64,000 nucleotides of DNA from Kocuria sp. cx-455 (GCF_014698015.1 NZ_JACXBS010000005.1:124001-188000), one strand, 5' to 3'; numbered from the stretch's first letter, positions 8,573-17,763 are shown. Translations and numbers: made by a program. The notes: generated from the letters alone by a model not told the origin.

Positions 8573-9751
8573 TCAGTCCGTGGGGAGCGGACCGAGCAGG
8601 GACTTGGCCGTGGCGGCGTGCACCGATTCGTTGTCCGAGGGGTGGTACATCCCGGCCAGGACATCACGGTAGAGCCGTTCCAGCTCGCTCCCCCGGCGGA
8701 ACTGCGAACCGCCGGTGGAACGCAGTGCCAGATCCACGACCTGCCGTGCGGTTTCCGTGGCACGGTGCTTGAGTCCGGAGAACAGGATGAACCAGCGACT
8801 ACCGTGCTGGACCTCCCGATCGGTGCCCACCGCGTCCATGTCGGAGCTCACCTGACGCAGTTGCAGTTCCACGCCGTCACGCAGGATCCCGGCCTCGGCA
8901 ATGTGCCACCGGATATCGGGGTCCGAGGCGTAACTGGCACCGCGCGCATGTGACATCCGTGTGCCGCTGATCTCCACGGCCACCTGGATCGCCCGGTCCG
9001 CGATCCCCGTGTACACGGCCGCGAGCAACAACTCGAAACAACCGAAAATGCCCCACACCACGGGATCCGGCGACGGGCCCACGGGAATTTCGGTGAGAAG
9101 GCGCTCGGGCGCCAGCACCGCGCCGTCGAGCACCGTGGTGCACGACTGGGAAGCGCGCATCCCCAACGCATCCCAATCCTGTTTGATCTCGACCCCCCGC
9201 GCACCGCGTTCGAGTATGCCGAAAACCAACGCGTCCGAAGCGTCGGATGCGCGATCGGTGCGCCGGGCATGCACGAGCAATCTGGTCCACGCGGGGGAAA
9301 GCGACGTGAAGATCTTGGTGCCCTGCAACCTCAGCCCGCTCTCGACGGGTTCGGCCGCCGAGGTGGCGTCGAAGAGCACCGCGTCGTTACCTGCCTCGGA
9401 AATGCCGAAGGCGAACACTTCACCGGCCACGACGTCCTCGAAGATCCCGCGGGCACGCGCGTCCCCGCGTTGCCACAGCGTGCGCGCAACGCCCACGATC
9501 ACGTGGTGCATGTTGATCCCCAGGGCGGTCGCCGGTGCCGCCGCGGCCAAGCGGCGTTGGGCCATGGCGGCGTCCTGCAGGGAAAACCCCAGGCCCCCGA
9601 ACTCTTGGGGCACCAACAACCTGAGGTAGCCCACATCACGCAAGTCCGCGAAGTCCTCCGCGAAGAATTCGTTGCGTTCGTCATACCCTGCCGCGCGGTC
9701 ACGGAACGTCTCGAGCATGTGGTCCGGAAGTAGGTCATGAATGGTGCTCAC
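8573..9751 (-). CDS. Acyl-CoA dehydrogenase family flavoprotein
   Basis: 392 aa from GTG 9751, which has AAGGAGA 6-7 nt upstream. Three-domain FAD-dependent acyl-CoA dehydrogenase fold: N-terminal helical domain (LLDPHMLETFRDRA-like start, GGLGFSLQDAAMAQR), middle beta domain (FAFGISEAGNDA, LQGTKIFTSLSP), C-terminal helical domain with LRSTGGSQFRRGSELERLYRD. The catalytic glutamate is not obvious, so a monooxygenase-like or desulfurisation-type activity (DszC/IBD branch) is possible. Last gene of an apparent operon with the M20 peptidase and the Tat-exported protein; substrate unknown. Confidence 0.85.
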   Translation of the reverse strand: MSTIHDLLPDHMLETFRDRAAGYDERNEFFAEDFADLRDVGYLRLLVPQEFGGLGFSLQDAAMAQRRLAAAAPATALGINMHHVIVGVARTLWQRGDARARGIFEDVVAGEVFAFGISEAGNDAVLFDATSAAEPVESGLRLQGTKIFTSLSPAWTRLLVHARRTDRASDASDALVFGILERGARGVEIKQDWDALGMRASQSCTTVLDGAVLAPERLLTEIPVGPSPDPVVWGIFGCFELLLAAVYTGIADRAIQVAVEISGTRMSHARGASYASDPDIRWHIAEAGILRDGVELQLRQVSSDMDAVGTDREVQHGSRWFILFSGLKHRATETARQVVDLALRSTGGSQFRRGSELERLYRDVLAGMYHPSDNESVHAATAKSLLGPLPTD

Positions 9752-9773
9752 GTGTGTCTCCTTGACGTTGTTC

Positions 9774-10688
9774 TCAGCGCAGCGGATCCGCGGCGTCAAA
9801 GGTGCGCGCAATGCGATGGGTTGCGAAGAACGCCTCGTAGCTCTTGTTGCCGTACACCCCGATGCGCGAGAAGGATGCGGGGACGCTGGGATCCTTGTAC
9901 CACCCGTCCGTGACATTGGGCCTCATGATGTCCAGGTTGGGTCGGGTTTCCCCGTTGATCCGCAACTGTTGCCAGGCATCGCCGGTATTGAGCCACATTT
10001 CCACCCAGCCACCGTTACTGGCGTATGCGTACTTGTAGGCCTGAATAACGCCCACCCACTGTCCGGTGGGGATCCGCGCGTCGGTGCCAAGCAGCCGGGG
10101 CTCGTCCCCCATGCGGAACATCAGTCCGCCGTCGGGGTGCTTGACCAGCATGATCCCCAGAAATGACGGGCCGTTGGATGGAGGCCCATAGCCACCGGTG
10201 TACAACGTGATCCACGTCTGCTCGGTGAAGTCGTCATCAAGGACATAGAACGAGAATCCGTTGAAGTACACGTCATTGTCATTACCGTGCGCCGCCGCCT
10301 TGATGATGGGCTCGGTCTCCACCATGGAACGGGGGAACTCGTTGCCCAGCGTCAATTCCGGCAGCGAGGTGAATCGTGCCACTTGGCGTCCACCACCCAC
10401 GGGGTCCGGGACCAAGTGGTAACCCAGCCCCTCCCGGTTGTCCTCAGGAATCAGTTTGGCGTAGCCACTCAGTCCACGCTCATTGATGTTCGCGTCGAAC
10501 AACCGGTCCGCCGCCAGGTCCTGCTCGGCGGGTTCATCCTCGACCCACCGAGGGATCTGCGTGGCGACACCCGCCGCCGTGGCCGCCGCAACCACTCCCG
10601 CGACCGTGATAATCGCTCGGCGGCGCGTGAGACCACTGCGCTGGTCCTCCCCCGAAACAGCCTCGGTCTTTTCCGTACTCTCCCCCAC
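9774..10688 (-). CDS. Tat-exported polysaccharide-lyase-like (concanavalin-fold) protein
   Basis: 304 aa. Residues 18-45 hold a twin-arginine signal (SGLTRRRAIITVAGVVAAA), so it is exported folded. The mature part resembles the heparin-lyase-I-like fold (polysaccharide lyase/glucanase jelly roll): FPRSMVETEPI, NGFSFYVLDDDFTEQTWITL, GQWVGVIQAYKYAYASNGG, a terminal FSRIGVYGNKSY. These are features of secreted glycan-binding or -cleaving proteins; the actual substrate and catalysis are not evident. GTG 10688 has AGGAG 7 nt upstream. It starts 9 bp after the M20 gene and is clearly co-transcribed with it. Confidence 0.65.
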   Translation of the reverse strand: MGESTEKTEAVSGEDQRSGLTRRRAIITVAGVVAAATAAGVATQIPRWVEDEPAEQDLAADRLFDANINERGLSGYAKLIPEDNREGLGYHLVPDPVGGGRQVARFTSLPELTLGNEFPRSMVETEPIIKAAAHGNDNDVYFNGFSFYVLDDDFTEQTWITLYTGGYGPPSNGPSFLGIMLVKHPDGGLMFRMGDEPRLLGTDARIPTGQWVGVIQAYKYAYASNGGWVEMWLNTGDAWQQLRINGETRPNLDIMRPNVTDGWYKDPSVPASFSRIGVYGNKSYEAFFATHRIARTFDAADPLR

Positions 10689-10697
10689 GAATAACTC

Positions 10698-12026
10698 CTA
10701 GTAGTTGGTCAACAAACGATGCAGAACGCGCGAACCGAATTCCAGTGATGCCACCGGCACTCGTTCGTCCACGCCGTGGAACATGCCCGTGAAATCCAAT
10801 TCCTCCGGCAACCGCAGCGGTACGAAGCCGTAGCCGGTGATCCCCAGGCGGGACAGGGACTTGTTGTCCGTGCCGCCGCCCAGCATGTAGGGCAGCACCA
10901 CGGCCTCGGGGTCTTCCGCCTTGAGTGAGTCCACCATGACATCCACCACGTTTCCCGAAAAAGGCACTTCCAGTCCAATGTCTTCGAACTCGGCCTCGAA
11001 GGTGATGCCCTCCCCCGCGAGTTCCCGCAACTTGTCCATGACGATCTCGCGCTGCTCCGGAAGGTAGCGCACGTCAATGGTGCCCTGGGCCGTCCCGGGA
11101 ATCACGTTGGTCTTGTACCCGGCGTCCAACATGGTGGGGTTGGCGGTGGTTTGCAGGGTGGAACCCACAAAGCGCGCCACGTGCCCGAGTTCGTCAAGCA
11201 GCCGCTTGGGATTGTCCGGGTCGAACTCTACCCCGGTCAGTTCGGTGACCTCATCCAGGAAGGCCCGGGTGGTCTTGGTCAATTCAATGGGCCACGTGTA
11301 CTCACCGATAGTGGCCATGGCCCGGGACAACCGGGTCACGGCGTTGTTCTCGTGCAGCCCGGAACCGTGGCCCGCCTCTCCCTTGGCCATCATGTTGAGC
11401 CACATCAGGCCCTTTTCCGCGGTCTGCAGCAGGTAGGCGCGCTGACCGCCGATGGTGGCCGAGTAGCCACCCACTTCGCTGAGGGCATCGGTGACACCGT
11501 CGAAAAGTTCGGGGTGGTTCTGGACGACCCACTTGGAGCCGTAGCTCATCCCGGCCTCTTCGTCCGCGAAGAAACCGAAAACGATGTCGCGCTTGGGTCG
11601 TTCCCCGGTACGGGCCATGTGGCGCATGACCGAAAGCATCATGGCGTCCATGTCTTTCATGTCCACGGCGCCGCGACCCCAGATCATGTTGTCCTTGACC
11701 TCACCCGCGAACGGATCGACCGACCATTCATCGGCCAGTGCCGGAACCACGTCCAGGTGACCGTGCACCAGGAGCGCGTCCGCGGAAGGATCGGCCCCCT
11801 CGATGCGCGTGAACACATTGGCTCGTTCCGGTGCCGATTCGAAGTACTGCGGTTCCAACCCCACCTCGCTGATCAGACCCGCAATGTACTCACCGGCGGC
11901 CCGTTCGCCCTTGGCATTGCCCCGGGCGTAGTTGGTGGTGTCGAAACGAATGAGTTCTTGGCAGATCTCGGCGGTTTCGAGTTCGGGAACTGACTGCCCC
12001 GAGGCCGTGGAATCTGGTGTCGACAT
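10698..12026 (-). CDS. M20 family metallopeptidase
   Basis: 442 aa cytoplasmic di-zinc peptidase/deacylase of the M20 (ArgE/DapE/CPG2) family. Visible metal ligand motifs: LLVHGHLDVVPA, GRGAVDMKDMDA (bridging Asp) and FGFFADEEAG (catalytic Glu-Glu). A lid/dimerisation domain occupies about 190-320. Length fits the M20 dipeptidase-type enzymes found across Actinobacteria. ATG 12026 has GAAGGAGA upstream. It heads an operon with the Tat-exported protein and the acyl-CoA dehydrogenase; dipeptides or N-acyl amino acids are plausible substrates, but not proven. Confidence 0.9.
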   Translation of the reverse strand: MSTPDSTASGQSVPELETAEICQELIRFDTTNYARGNAKGERAAGEYIAGLISEVGLEPQYFESAPERANVFTRIEGADPSADALLVHGHLDVVPALADEWSVDPFAGEVKDNMIWGRGAVDMKDMDAMMLSVMRHMARTGERPKRDIVFGFFADEEAGMSYGSKWVVQNHPELFDGVTDALSEVGGYSATIGGQRAYLLQTAEKGLMWLNMMAKGEAGHGSGLHENNAVTRLSRAMATIGEYTWPIELTKTTRAFLDEVTELTGVEFDPDNPKRLLDELGHVARFVGSTLQTTANPTMLDAGYKTNVIPGTAQGTIDVRYLPEQREIVMDKLRELAGEGITFEAEFEDIGLEVPFSGNVVDVMVDSLKAEDPEAVVLPYMLGGGTDNKSLSRLGITGYGFVPLRLPEELDFTGMFHGVDERVPVASLEFGSRVLHRLLTNY

Positions 12027-12263
12027 CGTGTCTCCTTCTCCTGGGATCGTCCGGGTGGAACCACCCGACTCGTCGTCCGTGTGCCTTCAACGGTAGTCCC
12101 CGCGGCCCTCCAGTAGCACTCGAGCGGCAACGACGAACCGGGTCGTCCAAATGTTGGTCAGTGCTCGGGCACGCCGGCAACTCATTCCAATTCGCCTCTA
12201 CTTCGCAGTAGTATCAGCGTTAATTGCTTTGAGATTCCCCCCGAATCCCCCCCCAAAGGTCTC

Positions 12264-12560
12264 ATGCTGCACGATTCAATGCCTCCGCAATCCCCCCGAC
12301 ATTTTCCGCACGACGAGCTGCCCCAGGTCGATATTCGCGCGGTCGCCTTTCATCGTTGGCGCACCCTCAAATGGCAGGTGTCCTTTGTCGAACCCCATTC
12401 CGGTTGCCCTCGGCAAGGTCGCGCCCGCACCTTCGAGGCCGCAGTGCAACTGGCCAGGACGTGGTCCCTGGACTACCGGGCCGAGCAGTACGGCGGCAGC
12501 ACGTTCGCGGCGGACTCACCCCGGATCGCCCTCTGTCCCTGGGACGTCCGTAAAGATTAG
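12264..12560 (+). CDS. Hypothetical protein, 98 aa
   Basis: Codon use has GC-rich third positions and matches neighbouring genes, and AAAGG lies 6 nt before ATG 12264. The segment RAVAFHRWRTLKWQVSFVEP followed by ARTFEAAVQLARTWSLDYRA reads as a compact alpha/beta protein without signal peptide or membrane segment. I do not recognise the family. The 237-bp interval on its left (12027-12263) carries only short C-tracts and a small CTAC/GTAG inverted repeat. Confidence 0.5.
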   Translation: MLHDSMPPQSPRHFPHDELPQVDIRAVAFHRWRTLKWQVSFVEPHSGCPRQGRARTFEAAVQLARTWSLDYRAEQYGGSTFAADSPRIALCPWDVRKD

Positions 12561-12671
12561 TCAACATTTCGGGGGTGATGATGCCGGAGTGATCGCCGCC
12601 TCCGTGTTCTCCGTTACTCTGGTGGAACGAACGCCAGGCCGCACCGGCCCTTGACCCATACGGAGGCCAAG

Positions 12672-13178
12672 ATGAGTGGAACCATCACCCTGATCGCCCA
12701 AACGTCGGAGACAAAGAGCACTAACCCGGTGCCCAGTCGACAGGTGACCGAGGAGGACATCCCGGCGCTGTCCAAACTTTTCTTTGAGGCCTACGCGTCA
12801 ACGACCGCCGCCATGTCGCAAGAGGACGCCGGGGAGATCATCCAGGGTGTCTTCGACAGCGAGTACGGCCCGTTCTTGCCGGATGCCTCGCCGGTGGTCG
12901 AGGACGACAACGGCAAAGTTATCGCCGCCGCGATGGTCCTGGAACGGCGCAAAGGCGACGACCTGCCCGCGGCTCCCTACTTGTTCGAGCTGTTCACGGC
13001 TTCGTCCCACCGGCGCCGCGGGCTCGCGGAACAATTGGTCCGCGAAGCCATGACCAAGCTGTACAACCAGGGCTACGAAGAGGTCTGCCTGCGGATCGCG
13101 GAGGACAACTCCGCAGCCCTGGCGCTGTATCTGACGCTGGACTTCAACCGGTGGATTCCGGACAGCGACGATCTCTGA
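12672..13178 (+). CDS. GNAT family N-acetyltransferase
   Basis: 168 aa. The acetyl-CoA binding motif is seen in FELFTASSHRRRGLAEQLVREAM and the family core continues through YEEVCLRIAEDNSAALALYLTLDFNRW. ATG 12672 was taken because CGGAGG precedes it by 5 nt; a shorter upstream extension lacks this. Acceptor unknown: could be a small molecule or a protein N-terminus. A TACTCT hexamer at 12615-12620 is a plausible -10. Ends 9 bp from the convergent PPOX gene. Confidence 0.85.
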   Translation: MSGTITLIAQTSETKSTNPVPSRQVTEEDIPALSKLFFEAYASTTAAMSQEDAGEIIQGVFDSEYGPFLPDASPVVEDDNGKVIAAAMVLERRKGDDLPAAPYLFELFTASSHRRRGLAEQLVREAMTKLYNQGYEEVCLRIAEDNSAALALYLTLDFNRWIPDSDDL

Positions 13179-13187
13179 CCTGGGGGG

Positions 13188-13631
13188 TCAGAGTTCCAGT
13201 TCGCGCTGCGCGGGAGGGATTTCTCTCGTGTCCGTGTAACTGGCCCAGCGGACGGTGACCTCGAGCAAACGCATGTTCTCGGGGTCATTCGTCTCCGTGG
13301 CGCCGGGATGCTGGGCGGAGAGGACCTCTGCCGCCGCGGCCACCTGCGTCTCGTCCAACACGGCCGCCTCACCCTCGAGCTGGACTTCTTCGGCGTCGTC
13401 GTGGATGACCACCATGGAAACCCGGGGGTCGGAGGTGATGTTTGTGAACTTGCGGGACAGGGCATTGGTTCCCAGAATGATGCGTCCGGAGTCGTTGACG
13501 GCCACGTGCACGTAGGCGGATTCGGGATAACCGGTCCCGCTGTTGCTAGCGATCACACCGGCTCCCGCGCGACGCACGAAATCGATCAGCCAGCGGCTGT
13601 CTTCTGAAATGTTCTTGCCCAGTTCCACCAT
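13188..13631 (-). CDS. Pyridoxamine 5'-phosphate oxidase-like flavin-binding protein
   Basis: 147 aa split-barrel protein. The pattern SAYVHVAVNDSGRIILGT, ALSRKFTNITSDPRVSMVV and VQLEGEAAVLDE fits the FMN-binding PPOX/F420-dependent reductase superfamily. The signature residues for true PdxH are not present, so it is more likely a general reductase or haem/F420 family member. ATG 13631 has GTAGGAG upstream. Stands alone between SRAP and GNAT genes. Confidence 0.75.
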   Translation of the reverse strand: MVELGKNISEDSRWLIDFVRRAGAGVIASNSGTGYPESAYVHVAVNDSGRIILGTNALSRKFTNITSDPRVSMVVIHDDAEEVQLEGEAAVLDETQVAAAAEVLSAQHPGATETNDPENMRLLEVTVRWASYTDTREIPPAQRELEL

Positions 13632-13723
13632 GACGGCTCCTACCGGATTGTGCCTGCACCTGACACCGTCCACTGTAGGTCGCGGCCGCTTCGGTTCCCG
13701 GGGCGGCACCCCATCATGCGGTA

Positions 13724-14545
13724 TTAGAGCAGAGTGTTAAGCGGCTCCACCAAATGGGGTCCTTGCACGGCCACGGATCCCACGTCGGTGGTGACCGGAT
13801 GCATGCGCCACTGCGCGGCGACGTCGTAGGCCTCCGCGATGGCTCGAGCCACCACATCGTGCGTGCGCTCCTTGTCCGGTGTGATCCATTCCGGCACCAA
13901 GTCGCCGCTCATGCCCATGGGCAGCCGGTTGTGCAAATGACCCAGCGCTGCGAGGTGTTGGTTCTCGTCATCGGGATCGGGTGCCTCGCAGGTCAAGATG
14001 GAACACGACAGCAACCACTGGTTTTCGCCCTCTTTGCCCGAGCGGGTCTGGCCCGCACGGGCATCCGCCGAGTGTTCCTCCGGCACCTTCCACCACTCGT
14101 AGATACCGGCGAACCAGATCAGCTGCCCCTCCGGCGGGTGCACGAAGTACGGCTGCTTCTTACCCTTTACCTTGGCGCCACCCGCCGAGGCCGCCGGAGC
14201 CAGCCACTCGTAGTAACCGTCCGCGGGGATGGCGCAGCGGCGGGACTTGACGGCGGCCCGGAACGAGGGCTTGTCCTGGACCGTTTCAGAGCGCGCATTG
14301 AACATCTTGGAGCCCATGGCGATGTCCTTGGCCCACGAAGGCACCAGGCCCCAGCGTGCCGCGTGGAGTTCACGGTGCAGGGTGCCCTCATCGCCCAGGC
14401 GTTCCAGCAGAATGGGCACGGTCTGGGTGGGTGCGGTGTTCCAATTGGCACGCACGTGGTCCCCGGTGAGGGTCTCGTCCACCTCGGCGTCGAATTCCAA
14501 GGCGAGCTGGCCCGGGGTCCTGGCAATGACGTAACGGCCACACAT
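13724..14545 (-). CDS. SRAP (SOS response-associated peptidase, HMCES/YedK family)
   Basis: 273 aa. Recognises abasic sites in single-stranded DNA and shields them through a covalent thiazolidine bond to Cys2. The sequence shows the essential elements: MCGRYV start (Cys2 after Met removal), WGLVPSW, FNARSET, RRCAIPADGYYEW with the active-site Glu, and LGHLHNRLPM with the conserved His. Slightly longer than YedK because of a linker around PAASAGGAKVKGKK and another near EEHSADARAGQTRSG. It follows the lipoate ligase gene by 9 bp and shares its transcript. Confidence 0.93.
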   Translation of the reverse strand: MCGRYVIARTPGQLALEFDAEVDETLTGDHVRANWNTAPTQTVPILLERLGDEGTLHRELHAARWGLVPSWAKDIAMGSKMFNARSETVQDKPSFRAAVKSRRCAIPADGYYEWLAPAASAGGAKVKGKKQPYFVHPPEGQLIWFAGIYEWWKVPEEHSADARAGQTRSGKEGENQWLLSCSILTCEAPDPDDENQHLAALGHLHNRLPMGMSGDLVPEWITPDKERTHDVVARAIAEAYDVAAQWRMHPVTTDVGSVAVQGPHLVEPLNTLL

Positions 14546-14554
14546 GGGGTGCCC

Positions 14555-15274
14555 CTAACTGATCTGAATGGCTCCGTAGCCCATGTACCGGGAGTACATG
14601 GTGTAGACCTGCAACAACGCGTCTTCGACCTGCGAAACTGTGGTTCCGGGGCGGACATCATCCACGGCGCCGGCGGTTCCCGGATCCCATTCCACGCCCA
14701 ACGCCGAGTAGACGTCGGTGAGCACCGAGCGGATCGGGTCGGAATGTTCCACCACGATCACACTGGAGAAATACCAGGCGCCGGCCACGACCCGTTGGGC
14801 GGTGCCCGCAAGTTTCACCGGCCGGTCCGGGTCCTGGGCGGTGCGCGGCGCGTGCACGCTGTACTCCCCCGCGCAGTATTCGCCGGGGATCTCGCCGACA
14901 TCGGCGGGAATGTCCAGGTGTTCGAGGGCGGCCACGATCATGTCACCGAACAATCGGTAACGGTCCTGGATTCCGGTCTTGGGGTCCGGATTCGATTCGA
15001 CGTGGTCCACAATGAGGCACCCGCCGTGATAGGCGGCCGCGCGCCCACCGACCCGGCGCACCAGGGGTGCGAACCCGGCGTCGAGCGCGGACTGTCGTGC
15101 CCGGCCGAAGCCCGGGTTGAGTTCGTCGCGGCGGCCGAAGGCAACCGTGGGGCGGGGTTGGTAGATCCGCAGGATGGGCCCGGTGTTCGACGACCGAGCG
15201 GCGTCGAGAATCGACAGGGAACGGCGGTAGTCCTGCTCGGCACCTAGGGACTCGCGCTGGCGTATAAGTTTCAT
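14555..15274 (-). CDS. Lipoate/octanoate protein ligase family protein
   Basis: 239 aa BPL_LplA_LipB fold. Key elements: RRVGGRAAAYHGGCLIVDH (the RRxGGG-type substrate loop with His) and VKLAGTAQRVVAGAW (conserved Lys). Such proteins attach lipoate or octanoate to E2/GcvH domains, or act as amidotransferases; which one cannot be told here. ATG 15274 gives the family N-terminus (MKLIRQRES). TAAAGT lies 10 nt upstream as a possible -10, with GGGGCG between. The first 36 codons plus upstream region are duplicated at 18305-19527. Operon with SRAP. Confidence 0.88.
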   Translation of the reverse strand: MKLIRQRESLGAEQDYRRSLSILDAARSSNTGPILRIYQPRPTVAFGRRDELNPGFGRARQSALDAGFAPLVRRVGGRAAAYHGGCLIVDHVESNPDPKTGIQDRYRLFGDMIVAALEHLDIPADVGEIPGEYCAGEYSVHAPRTAQDPDRPVKLAGTAQRVVAGAWYFSSVIVVEHSDPIRSVLTDVYSALGVEWDPGTAGAVDDVRPGTTVSQVEDALLQVYTMYSRYMGYGAIQIS

Positions 15275-15327
15275 GCTGCGCCCCACTTTAGTTGCTTGGC
15301 CGGGCGCGCACGGTCGACGACGCCGCT
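15170..15327. repeat. Intact copy of the duplicated lipoate-ligase 5' segment
   Basis: This ~158-bp stretch (first ~35 codons of the lipoate-ligase gene plus 53 bp upstream, including TAAAGT) recurs in the same orientation at 18305-18381 joined to 19448-19527. By eye about 94% identical: ten or so substitutions and one 1-bp deletion. Confidence 0.85.
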
Positions 15328-15335
15328 TCGTCGCC

Positions 15336-15797
15336 CTATGCAGCCAAAGCCGCGGTGGATCCGCTGCGCCATCGCGGCGCGAGTCGGTGTTCGTCGGCCC
15401 CGATGCCACGGCGAATCGCTCGGACGGTAATATCCGGTTCCAATGGACCGTACGCCTGCGCGGCGGCCGTGGCGGCTGCAAGCAATGTGTAATCGTCCAG
15501 GAGCTCGCGCGAATCCTTCAGGGACAGGATCTTCTCGCGGGGGTCGGCGGTCTGTCTCACGGGCACGAACCGGTGGACGCGATACTGCTCTCGGGCCAGC
15601 CGCTTCTTCGCCTTTCGAGACAGGAGGCAGGTGTCGGGGTGGGTCAGGTACCACGCTTGTGCTCCGCGCAGCACACGGGTCAACAGTGAGACGTGGAACT
15701 CTGCCACGGTGCCACCACCGTGCATGACGGAACCAAGTGCGGACAGTTCATGGGACGTGAGCGCGGACGGTGTCCGCGGGGAAGTAAACGTCAACAT
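15336..15797 (-). CDS. Hypothetical protein, 153 aa
   Basis: From ATG 15797, which follows GAGAGG by 6 nt. The protein has a helical middle (HVSLLTRVLRGAQAWYLTH, then SRKAKKRLAREQYRVHRF) and a C-terminal Ala-rich helix. No family recognised; no signal peptide or membrane segment. Codon usage is like the chromosome. It ends 61 bp before the lipoate-ligase start on the same strand. Upstream begins the mobile region. Confidence 0.6.
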   Translation of the reverse strand: MLTFTSPRTPSALTSHELSALGSVMHGGGTVAEFHVSLLTRVLRGAQAWYLTHPDTCLLSRKAKKRLAREQYRVHRFVPVRQTADPREKILSLKDSRELLDDYTLLAAATAAAQAYGPLEPDITVRAIRRGIGADEHRLAPRWRSGSTAALAA

Positions 15798-15913
15798 GTC
15801 ATCCTCTCGACGATCAATGGATCGAGGCTCGCGGTGTGCGTGCCGGTGTGTATCGATCATGCACCGCGATCACTGATAGCGAGTTGAGAGGAGCTGGTCA
15901 TTAACTGACAAAT

Positions 15914-15949
15914 CCCGCACCCCGACCTGGGAGACCTGGTGGGTGCGGG
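15914..15949. other. Hairpin upstream of truncated ORF
   Basis: CCCGCACCC (15914-15922) pairs perfectly with GGGTGCGGG (15941-15949), with an inner ACC/GGT pairing. It lies 22 bp before an AGAGGAG/ATG start. It could be a terminator of an earlier transcript or a regulatory leader; it is not a recognisable tRNA. Confidence 0.5.
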
Positions 15950-15971
15950 GTTCGATCTCAGAGGAGAACTC

Positions 15972-16316
15972 ATGAAAGTTCCAGTCCTTGCCGTCTCAGA
16001 ATTCACAGTCTTCGTCCTCCCTGGTGAGAGGCCGGGAATCTGCGGCTCCTGCAGCTCGAAGGGCCGCACGTGCTACCTAAGTGCTACTTACGGCCTAATT
16101 CCGATTCTTCCGCCGGGGCCGGGTTCGTGGCACTTCTTGGATTCCAGTGGTCGGTGCAACGGGTTGACCTATGTGGAGTCTAGTAGGGCGGTGAAACGTT
16201 CTGCAGGAGTATTCCAGTCGAGACTCTTGCGGGGTCGTCCGTTAAGTTCCTCGATAATGACAGCCAGTGCGTCGGCTTCGTGGATCGCGAGTTTGCTGCC
16301 CTTTGGTAGGTGCTGA
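15972..16316 (+). CDS. Short ORF truncated by the IS30 end (doubtful)
   Basis: ATG 15972 has a strong Shine-Dalgarno (AGAGGAG, 5-6 nt away). Only about 55 codons lie outside the IS30 terminal repeat ([20 protein letters not shown] then a Cys-containing segment [13 protein letters not shown]); the remaining codons read antisense through the transposase and are not native. It may be the 5' end of a gene interrupted by the insertion, or chance. No family recognised. Confidence 0.25.
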   Translation: MKVPVLAVSEFTVFVLPGERPGICGSCSSKGRTCYLSATYGLIPILPPGPGSWHFLDSSGRCNGLTYVESSRAVKRSAGVFQSRLLRGRPLSSSIMTASASASWIASLLPFGRC

Positions 16317-17763
16317 CGCAACAACCCGTTGGTGTTCTCGTTGGTGCCACGCTGCTAGGGCGGTCCGCAATCGCAGAAGTACACATCCATGTTCGTGGCC
16401 ACGAAAAAGGCCCTGTGACCGGCCATCTTGGCTCCTTGGTCCCAGGTCAGGCTGCGCCGCAGGTACTGGGGCAGATCACCGAGAGCCTTGGTCAGGCGTT
16501 CTTTCTCGACCTCGGCGTCATGACTGTCAGGCAGATGCCCGACGATCACATAGCGGGTTTTACGCTCGACGAGGGTGGCCACCGCGGACTGGTTGTGGTT
16601 TTCGGTGATCAGATCACCTTCCCAATCGTCCGGGATCAAGCGCGCTTGGATTTCTTCAGGCCTGCGGGTAAGCGGCGTCATCTCGTTTATGAACATCGGG
16701 GTACGCGCCCCGGGGGTCTTATGAAGTTTGCGCCGGCGATGACCACGGCCTAAGGGCCTGACCAGATCCTTGGCCAGCTAGCCCTTGGAATGTACATAGA
16801 TCGCCTGGTAGATCCTCTCCGTACACACGTGCATCTGACGGTCCTGCGGACGCTCCTTGCCCAGCCTGTGGGCAATCTGCTCCGGAGACCAGCGCTTGGC
16901 CAGCTTGCCCGCCACATAGTCCTGCAACGGCCCTGCTGTCGTCAGCCTGGCCACCTTCGGCCGGGTGCGGGCCTTGGCCGAGAGCCGATGGGCGGTGTGC
17001 GGCAGATAGCCGGCGGCCCCGACCGTGTTCCGCCGCAGCTCACGAGAGATCGTCGAGGCGGCCCGCCCTATCGCTACCGCGACCTGGCGTATCGACATCC
17101 CCTGCTGCACTAGATCTTTGATGCGTTCACGCTCGATGAGACTCAGATAGCGGGCGTCGAGGACCTTCTCCAGCGCAGCCACCGGCACGTAGTCCCCGTG
17201 CGCCCATCGCCTTCGTGGTCTTCTCACGGCAGCCAGTATCTCGTCTTGGTTGTACAAAACAACCCGTCCGTCGGGGTAAACCCGCCCCTTGGAGAACTGC
17301 CGGATACCCTGATCCCAACCCGAGGCCCGATGCTGATCAATTCCCAGCTCACGTGCTGCCTGTCCTCGAGGCAACCCGCCGGATCTCAGGCGCAAAAACT
17401 CCTGCCGCCGATCATCGGCATGCGAGCTGCTGAACACCCCGGCTTGGTGGGCCCACGCGCAACACGTCACCCGGTTGAAACCGAACTCACGGGCGAGCTT
17501 AGACACGTTGCCCACCTCAGCCAGCCGCCGCAAAAACAATGCCTTGTCCTGCGCTGTATACGTTCGGGGACTACTGCGAGGATTCGACAACCCCGCCTGC
17601 TTCGCCCACCGGTAACCGGCATGCGGTGACACACCGGCAGCAAGCGCCGCCGCCCGAATCGTCTCACCGCGATCAATTCGAGCTAGCACCTCACGCCGCT
17701 GCCCATCATCGTATTTCCGTTCCACCGTAACCACCAGTGTTGCAACGACTACTCGAATTCAAG
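16136..17763 (-). mobile_element. IS30-family insertion sequence
   Basis: About 1.63 kb bounded by imperfect 25-bp inverted repeats: left 16136-16160 (CTTGGATTCCAGTGGTCGGT...), right 17739-17763 (complement CTTGAATTCGAGTAGTCGTT...), four mismatches. Contains one transposase gene disrupted by two amber codons. GTGGCA occurs close to both ends (16128-16133 and 17765-17770), possibly a target-site trace, but it does not abut the repeats exactly. Its right side joins an IS3 remnant. Confidence 0.8.
16169..17734 (-). pseudogene. IS30 transposase with two in-frame amber codons
   Basis: One continuous frame of about 520 codons from 17734 to the stop at 16169, interrupted only by TAG at 16778-16780 and 16355-16357. 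Seen: N-terminal helix-turn-helix regions (GETIRAAALAAGVSPHAGYR; SIRQVAVAIGRAASTISREL), the catalytic DDE core (DDWEGDLITENHNQSAVATL; LTWDQGAKMAGHRAF) and the end [32 protein letters not shown]. The second TAG stands where the family has Trp (PWQRGTNEN). Either degenerate, or dependent on amber suppression; degeneration is simpler. Confidence 0.85.

Noticed and set aside
15901..15960. Possible tRNA T-arm (GGGTTCGATC) next to the 15914 hairpin
   Set aside because: No acceptor, D- or anticodon arms can be folded around it.
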